In this document: piece after piece, positions 48,401 to 57,400 of the stretch
How positions within the stretch are numbered: the first letter of the stretch is position 1
Layout of the letters: each line of letters opens with the position of its first letter
DNA from: Ixodes scapularis
Lineage: Eukaryota; Arthropoda; Arachnida; Ixodida; Ixodidae
Reading direction: 5' to 3'
DNA length: 64,000 bases
Assembly: GCF_016920785.2 (NCBI RefSeq)
Contig: NW_024609839.1
Coordinates: 7,032,196 to 7,096,195, forward strand
Position numbers and translations under genes: made by a program
Notes under the pieces: generated by a model
What the model was told of the DNA's origin: nothing
What the model saw: only the letters and a program-made list of their open reading frames with translations
Databases searched by the model: none

Positions 48401-51400
48401 TTGCTGCCATCTGTGAGCGACGGCGGCAACCAGACAACCGGCAAGCCTGTTGTCTGGTTGCCACTGTCGCTCATAGATGGCGGTAGCTGTCCAGAGTTTT
48501 GTGTCAAGATTTATTTGTCCACGAACTCTAAACTGGAAAACTAGCCCTTAGCAGCTCTGCTGTAAAAAGTGTTCTACCCGATAGATGGCATCATCACGAG
48601 TGGTCGATCAGGGTCAAATGCAAATGTGTGAACCAGCCATTAGCTTCTGTTTGGCATAGTTAGATTCATCTGGGTGGGTAATGCTTTCCTACTTGTCTGC
48701 CCTGTTCCTTGTTGCTTCCAGTGCCGCCTCCAAGTTGAAGCTGAAGCGGTACGACCAGGCATTGGACGACTGCGACGAGGTAAATACCTTCTTATCACGG
48801 GCTTTGGCATGCTATATTTTGCTCGTGTGTAAGGGTGCTCGATCGACGTGGTTTGGGTGGCGTTGTTACCGAAACACATTACTCGTTACTTCCAAATAAA
48901 AGGAATTCATTACCGACCTACGTTACCTCAAAGTATGAGGAATGCTGTCACAGGGTGGGCTAATGATTTGATCACCCGCAGACCTTCTATCCCCACCCCT
49001 CGTGTTATTCTACATTATTGCGTTTATTTGTTGGTTTAGTGCAGCGGTGGCCAGGCTGACCCGGTCTAAGAGCCGCAAACGAAACCACGAAACTTCCAAG
49101 AGCCGGGGGGTGGGCAAACTTTTGTTTAAAGGAATAAACAATACTAGAGCTACTTTCAAGCTATTTGAGTCAAAAGCTGTCCAACTGTACGTAATGTAGC
49201 AGTAGCACAAGACTACCAAACCGCAACCGGTCTTTCTATTTAAAACGCATTCCATTCCTTTTTTTGGAGAAGTGCTCGTGGGACCGGGAGGGAGGCGGGG
49301 GATTGGGGACGGGGGGAGGGGAGGTAGGGGAGGGAGCCGCGAGCCGCACTTTAACACGCGAAGAGCCGCATGCGGCTCGCGAGCCGCAGCTTGGCCACCC
49401 CTGGTTTAGTGTATTAAACTCCCCCCCCCCCCCCCCTTCCCCTTATGGAGTGCCCTAAGTGGGCCTTCAAAGTGGAAATAAATTAAATGAGCCACCTCCA
49501 CGGTGTTCCTAAATTTTTGTATCCGCATCCCATCTGCATCCGCATACTTTTTATCCTCATCCGAACCGCATCCGCTAAATTCGAACCCCTTCCGACCCGC
49601 AATCCATGCATTCCTGGTAGGTTATGAAAGCCAGCCTGAACGAAAAAAAGAAGCGTCTGGATGGCACCTTATTAGCCGTTTGCTTATTCTTGGACGAAGA
49701 ACTTTTCGAGTTAGAGTACAATGATAGGTACTTTATTGTATTTATATTATAAGCTTTTGTTCCTTCAGAGCCACTTCGCGTCGCTGGAAAGATTATTGCG
49801 GTTATGATATCGTCCTGGGAGCCTGCGACCCTCTGCCCAGAAGATGTGTTCAAAAGGGAAGAAATTGTAATAGTTCCTTTCTTTTTCTATTGTAACCCCC
49901 ACTAGATGCTGACATATATTTTTTAACCATTAAAATCAATACAAGGCCTCAGATTCATAACATAGTATAATTTTATTTACATCAAACAATACAATGTGGG
50001 AGAGGAAAGGCGGCCACTCACCGCACCGAAGTACTCGTTTATACGTGGTAAGACCTGACTACACCACTGGGAAAATATGACAATATTCGATAATGGCAGC
50101 ACCTCGTATTGGCTTCAGTTTCAAACATGAACCTGCAGCTGCTTGTTCCGAACCACATACTTAGCAGCAACTTGCCAATTGTTGAGACAAGAAATGCACG
50201 CACACATACGCCAAGTTTCACTCATCAATGAGGCTTCTTCTACTTGTGGCTTGCACATTTTGGATTTTCTTTGCCCGAAGATTGTTATGCACTCTTTTTT
50301 CTTGCAAACAAGAGCATGCTTTGCCGGGGCAACTGATGCCTCTGCATTTTTTACTTTTTCTAGGGACACCATTTTTGGAGAGATAAAACAGCATAAAGCG
50401 ATTTTTCATGAGAATGAAGTCTTTTATGCCGTTAGGAAAAGCTTTTTGTCCTATAGGCACTTTCTGAGAGAAGGTGCCTGTAGGACCTTTTCTCAGAAGC
50501 CTATAGGAAGGTGCCTATAAGTGAGTGATAGTAGAAGGAAGTGCATCATCAAACGTTTTGCTCCCGCAAAATATTTGATGATGCACTTCCTTCTACTATC
50601 ACTCACCTATTCACTCTACACTCTGCAGTCGCGCACGTTTATGGGCTGCCTCGATAGAAACATACCCACGAATATCCGCATCCGCAACCCCTGTCATCCT
50701 TATCCGATCTGCAATCCACCAAACCTGATTCATTTTTATCTGCATCCGCCAAGCTGACATCGGATATCCGTGGATGATCCACGAGCAATCTGCAGATATG
50801 TAGAACTCTAGGGGGGGAAAATTAATTTTAGAGAAAGGCTCGAGGTACACCTATGCACTTCTTATGAGTTGTGAATGCGAAAGCACGCACGCCGCTCTTC
50901 GCTCCCTTCTTTCGTCTGCGGTGAACGGCGCGCTGACCTTGGGCGTGGAACGATGGAGCCGCTGCCTCGCGGACACGCAGCGCCATCGGGTGAGCGATCA
51001 ATGAAACGGACGCGCAGCAGCCAATGGCAGCCTCGTCGATGTGCGCCAGCCAATGGGATTGAAGTCGAAAATTCATCAGCTTTACTTCTTTTGGGATCGG
51101 GGAAACTAGGTACCGTGTCTAGTCATTTCACATAATTGCATAGCTGGGAGCTGGCTACACTTGGAGAAAGGATTTAAGGTGCCGTTTTCACGCTTCAAAC
51201 TGATGACGTTGGTTTGCTCCATGAGATATTTAATGCTTTTGCATTAAAAAATTAATAAATTACTTAAAAAGAAAAGCGAAATGCTAGATTTAGACCGATG
51301 ACAAGCAATGGGTCCACGCCTGGTGTAAAGTCAAAAGAGAGGCAACAGAAGGCTAACCAACCAGCCCAACTCAAAACAATAAAAAAAAACAGAAAATAAG

Positions 51401-54400
51401 CGATAAAAAGTTGCACGAGTGACACAGCAAAAAGCTACCAACAAAGTGCTAACAAGCGTTCACCACAAAGCATACTGACAAACCTTCGGGCAACATGGCC
51501 ACGAAGAAACATACAAAAAACACTATGAAACAATGCACAGCTCGTGGCACAAATGGAGCCGGAAAGAAACATTTGCCGGCACAAATAGAAATGGAATTCC
51601 AACAAATAAAAGTCTCAACTCTTGGACCCAAAGTTCAGGATAACATTCACAGGCTCACTGATGCTTCACAGGCTCACTGACGCAGGGTTGACGTTGGGTC
51701 CAGAAGACTGTCGTCGTCTCGTTGCTTGGCAGGCCGACACAACACCACACTGCCGGAACGGGAACAACACACCGCTCACAGTCAAACATGTGCCCACAGG
51801 GTGCAGCATGCCCAAAGGCAACAGCACACGGCTGAAGGCAAGGCACGCCGAAATGCAAAACTAGGAATCCAAATGAAAAAGAGAGCAGACTTGCGACGAG
51901 AGCAACGGGCAGACGAGCGGAGTGCTGGTCGGACGGCCACTCACGCTGTAACTATCTTGCCAGAACCAATAGTTTTGTAGCCTGTCATCGTCAATCGGGA
52001 AAAGAGAGAAACCGCATCCATGAGAGGATCAAAAAAAGAAATGATATATTTACAAGAATGTAGAGAGGAATGCGTCAGAAGCGATACAATAGGAAAAGAA
52101 TTAGCAATAAGAAAAGCAAAACACTGAAGGTAGTTAAAGTGACGTCAACACACTCATAGCCCGTTCCCGCTACCGTTCTTGCCTTAAGTTCATGTCTTTC
52201 CCCTCGGTGCCTTGCGGAGCGTCGCCGCTTGATGTGATGAGGCAGAAGCCGGTGTCTCGTACTCCCCCTGGAGCTGCTCGTAGCAGGAGTCGCCGACTGT
52301 AGCGGCTGGTCCTCCCTCCGAGCTCTGGTCGTCACCGTGCGTCGCGGCCCGACCCTGGCTTTCACCGCTGCTTCTCCTCTCGCGCTCGCCGTTCTCTGGA
52401 ATGCGCTTGTTCCCTTCCGCTTCTTTTCTTCTTCCACACGTAATAATCGTCACAGGCACGTGACATAGCCCTACCTCACAAGCAGGCAGGGTTGCAAAAC
52501 CTGATATAATAATGACCTTTCGAGACACCTCGAACGAGCCCCCCCCCCCCCCCCCCCCCCTTTTTTCTGTCTTTCTTTCTCTAACCAAATAAAACCAACA
52601 TGAGAATCGGCTCGGGATCAAGTGAACCCGACGACCCCGACCGGGATTAAATTAATACTCAAAATCCCCAAACTACGTAATAGACTGCTTCCATAAATCC
52701 CTGCAAGCAACACTGTGCGCGTTGCACTCTGGGAACTAGTTGACCAGGGAGGAGAGCGGCATGGTTTCGATTTCAATCGACACGTCGAGAAGAGATCATA
52801 CACAGAGCGTGGATTATAAACAGCCATTATCTCACATTTCCTGGTCCCGAGTGCATCGTTTTGGGTTTCTAAACTAGCCTAAATGGCCAGACCTCGAAGC
52901 TTTAGCACATGCCCGAGACGTATAGCTTGTCTTAACACATGCTTGTATTTTTGGACTTGAGCCTTTCTGTTAGCGTTTCGAGGTATGTGGACGAGCCAGT
53001 GCTGGGAATCTCGACGCTGTGAAGCTCGGGGATCTTGCTTGTGTACAAGTCAACGCACTGTAACAACCTATAAGTTTGCGTACACTGAGCTCACAGCCTT
53101 ACATTAGTGTTGCTGGTCAGCAAGGTTGTTACTTGTTTTCTGTGTCCATTGACAAAATTACCTTTTTTTAATTTACTGTTTTTCTTAATACGTCCAATTA
53201 CTCAGGTAAAACTGGGAGACGCCATTGAAAAGCTAAAGTCAAACACTTCTTATCCCTTTATAGCTGTGCTGACCAGCAGCACCGCACGAAGTGAAGTCCC
53301 TACACACTTGGATTCGACTAATTCAATGTTGCATGAAATTATCCTGCAATCATATAGGCTCATTGACACATATAAACCGTTTTAAAGAAAGCAACAGTCG
53401 AGCACTTGCGTGAAGAATGTCACACGGTTCGGCGGACAGCATGTATACGCCGTGAGCGCCTATGCAGTGTGCCAAATGAACTAAAGAATTTCAAGAGCAT
53501 TTGGTGTTTGCTAATGGCCATAAGATTTGTTATATGTTTGCTTTCTTCCTGACTGAGTATGCCGAGATAATTTCAGAACCACCGTTCAGGCACAGATCTT
53601 GGGCGTCGGTAAAGACTCGCCCAAAAAGGCTTCGCGAGGAGCAGGGGACGCTTGTTAGGGACTCCGTCGTAGCTCGCTGATCTCGGCGTTTGCAAAAACT
53701 TAATCTCCAATCGGCATAAAACTTTAGTGGGAGATATATGATGACACAAGGAGGACTTTATAGTAACTTTTGAGCAGTAGTGAGTGAGAATTTATTGCGT
53801 TTCCTTAAAAGCTCATGCACCAATGTTGGGCTCAACTGTGAGTATCCTGTGAGGATGGGCTTGTTTTTTTGCTGAATAAAGTAACAAGAAGCGGACGTTT
53901 GGCAAACAAAATAGGTGTAGGGCTCAAAGTGACCAAATTTCAATTGTGGTTCACTGGTACTAGACAGGATTATTGAAAGTCAGCTCAAAGATACAGTCGT
54001 GAGCTGAGGTGACTAAGTCACGTCTAAATACGTTTGCATACGCAGGCACAATATCCGGCATGTCGGAAACCAAAAAAACTGCCCCAGAGTTCCTTCTATA
54101 TCGCTCGAGAATGCATTCGTGGGAAGTCGGACAATCAAAAACGCAAGCAGCGCATTCGGTCACGACGTCATGGCATGAATTGAAGCTCCTGAATCGAAAC
54201 CGGAACTGGGTGGCCAACTAGTTCCCAGAATGCACTGCGTGGCATTTCGCCGCGATAGGGTGCTTTGAATTTCGGAAGAAGTCTATTGGCGGGCCCCGTA
54301 AATTTTAACGTATCGAAACATCTGTGAGGACAATCTGGAAAACTCCAAATCCGTGAGGAGCTCAGGTGGTCCAGAGTGAAACTCTAAACCACAAGAGAGG

Positions 54401-57400
54401 TCTCCGAATATCTGAACAGAACTATACTTTGTTTCAGCTATAGCCAGATGCACCCGACGCTGCGTGGTTATGGGACCAATCGGACAGTGTCAAAAGTGCA
54501 CCTTTATGCTGTTCGTTATGTTTTTCTATGTGTTTTATCACCGCTGGACCAATCACGTACAGAGAAGGCCTAGTAAGTTCAACAATGTGACGTGTTAGGC
54601 TTGTTGGTTTGGGGTGAACATCTTGGGAAGAAACAGTGGCAAAGAAACTTGGACAAGAGCAAAGGAACAAACACGACAGGACGGCACTGAACACGCCGTC
54701 CTGTCGTGTTTGTTCGTTTACTCTTGTCCAAGTTTCTTTGCCGCTGTTTGTTGCCAAGATGTTCGCCTAGTAAGTTGTACTTTTGACGCTGTTTGATTGG
54801 TCCCATTAGCTCGTAGCGTCGGCTGCATCCGGACTTAAGCTGAAACAAAGTACAGTACCATGGAGGTCATAAACAAATGGGCTTCTAGCACTTGACGTCA
54901 CATCCATTTAGCCTCGAAATCGAAACCAACATTGTCGTCTTCCATCTGTGCCTTCGCACTATGTTTGAGGCATCCGGCGCCTTATTGCGGCAGCGGTAGA
55001 GCCGTAGAGGCCGCTCACTCTTCTGGCGTTTGCCCCGCTCGCGTTTGATGGTAAAACAAATTGGTGGCGATCAGTCGACGAAACATGGGTCAGAATAAGC
55101 GTGACTCTCGTTTAACGTACCTCGGATGGCACTTGAATGCGCGCGTGGAGTGCGGTCGCTTGGCTCTTGAACACCTCACAAGCGTTCTGTCGGACGGCAC
55201 AAAATGTGTCGTCTGCTAACCGTTTGCGGCGACTGACAAGAAAATGAGTGCCTCTACCTATATGTAAAATAATTGGGGGAGACTGCGCAAAACTTCTCAG
55301 AACTGTAGCGGGTCCTCCAACTTTTTGACTCGCTACACGGATGAAGACTGGAGCTGTCATGCAAGTAATTTTGTCTGCTTTGACACTAAGTGCAGTCCAC
55401 AAACCCTTAGTTGGTACGAAGTTTTTCTCTCGAGATTGTGCCGGTGTATCCTTTGGAGCCCTTCATGATATTGGCGAATTGATTGCTCCAGTGTCAGCTA
55501 GTCGTGGTTCCTAATGGTTGCCAGGATTCTAAACAAATCAATACTGCTGGCCGTAGCTCCATTTCGTTGCAGACTTTTACGTCTGGAACAATTAATTACG
55601 AGTTCCAATTAATTATGACTCATCTGACAATTTTAGACCTTGAGTGAGGGGACAAACTACAGCGCAAACATGAACCCAAAGCAAACAAAACGTATCATAA
55701 CAGCGACGAATGCCTCCAACATGGATGGAGTAACTCGTTACTGTTACTGAGAAAAAGTAATCCACGTTACTTGTCCATTACTATTTATAAATTAAAATGT
55801 TTGGCTATTTTGACATTACAAGTATGCATAAGAGCCATATTTAAAACAACATTATGTCTATGCAGAAAGTTAAAGCGCGACTTTGGTCGAAAACGAAACC
55901 GGAATAAATGACCGGTAACCCAAATTGTGATCGCAGCCGAAATATTGCGTCGAGGCAAAGTCGCCTACTCCACTCATACCAATTTTAAAGATGCGACCAG
56001 CTGCTCTTTAGCAGGTGGCAAGTGGGTAGCTTTTAGTAAAGCAACACTGAGCGACGCATGCCACAGCACCATTGTGACGTCACATCGCGGTGGTGCTGCG
56101 GTTGATTCTGCACATTGTACTGCCACGCGCATCTGGCACAGGCACTGGCAGGATATGTGTCCGCCCTGCAGGCCTGTGCGTATTCACGAAATGTTTGGGT
56201 GTTGTCAGGGATTGATTACAAATGTTCAGGTAAAGCTAGTTTTGTACTTATCTTCTTAACGGATCTACTCTGCTTTGTTACATTTTTATTTTGTCAGAAA
56301 AAATGCAGAAATTCGAGCAAATATTGGGAGATCTTTTTCGAAGGATCTTCTGATTCGGAGAAAACACCTAAGTTAAACAGCCGTCCTGTAAATCCTGGTC
56401 ATGAGGTGTATCCCTGAAATTGAACATACGAATTGCTTGCGTTTCAATAATAACCTTTTTGTAAGCCTTGACGTCGCCTCAATCAAATGCGCATGCAAAA
56501 AAACCAAAAAATGTTGCATTTCTTTTTTGCTCTTTTTGCACCCAAAGTTGCTGTCAAATTTAGAAATCTGCACACAAGGATCTCAAACTCGTTTGAGTGT
56601 GGGGGCCAGATAGTCCACCTCAAAAAAGTTGGACAACGCAAGACGGGGTCGAGAGATTTCGTAGAGAAGAGACTTTGTGCTCTGTGCCTTTTGTAAACTT
56701 GCAGTTTCACCGGTGACACTTTTAGCTTTGATTTGTTTATAAGACTTCTTTGTTCCCTTACCTGACGTGATAACAAGAAATAAATTGCATCACCTTGCCA
56801 GCGTACTAGCATTTTGTTTTTATAGAGCAAGAGGGCAAACACCAAAGTTATTAGATTAGCTCAGTTGCAGAACTGCTCATAGACGCTGCTTGCACGAGCA
56901 GTAACCCCCCTCACTCACCACGGCTCACCTGCCGTCGTTTGACGCTCCGGACGGCTGCTATGCTAACTGCAGTGTATTCTATGGAATGAATACGTTTTGA
57001 AGCACGGTGTCTAGATGGCAATCCACCATACTTAATGGAACGCACAGTTATGAAACGAAAATCTAGATGGCGCTTCAAACGATGGGAGGCGGACTGAAGT
57101 GAGTGAGGGGGGTACCCCCTTCCGCGGGAGTTCCACAACTGGGCACTACGGCCTTCTTCTGTAGGAGGTGTTGAGCGAGAGCACGTCTGGAGGTGCGGAG
57201 AGGAAAGAGAACAAGCAACTTGGAGGAAACGGGGAGACGCGAAGCAGTGGTGTCAAAGCTGGGGCGATGCATGCTTTGCATTCCTGTTGGAGCAGTCGCT
57301 TTGACAGGGCTTTCTCTTAGAGACACGCGCCAATGTTTGCTCCATTAAGGTGCATACAGAGTTTGTCTGTGCAACATCACCACGAAGCGGCGCACAATAC

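Noticed and set aside
48040..48486. 148-codon frame of TTSRMTSR-like repeats
   Set aside because: It is a direct product of the 24-bp minisatellite, whose unit is a multiple of three.
52190..52621. 143-codon - strand frame with Gly run
   Set aside because: The Gly run comes from the poly-C tract; the rest is low complexity.
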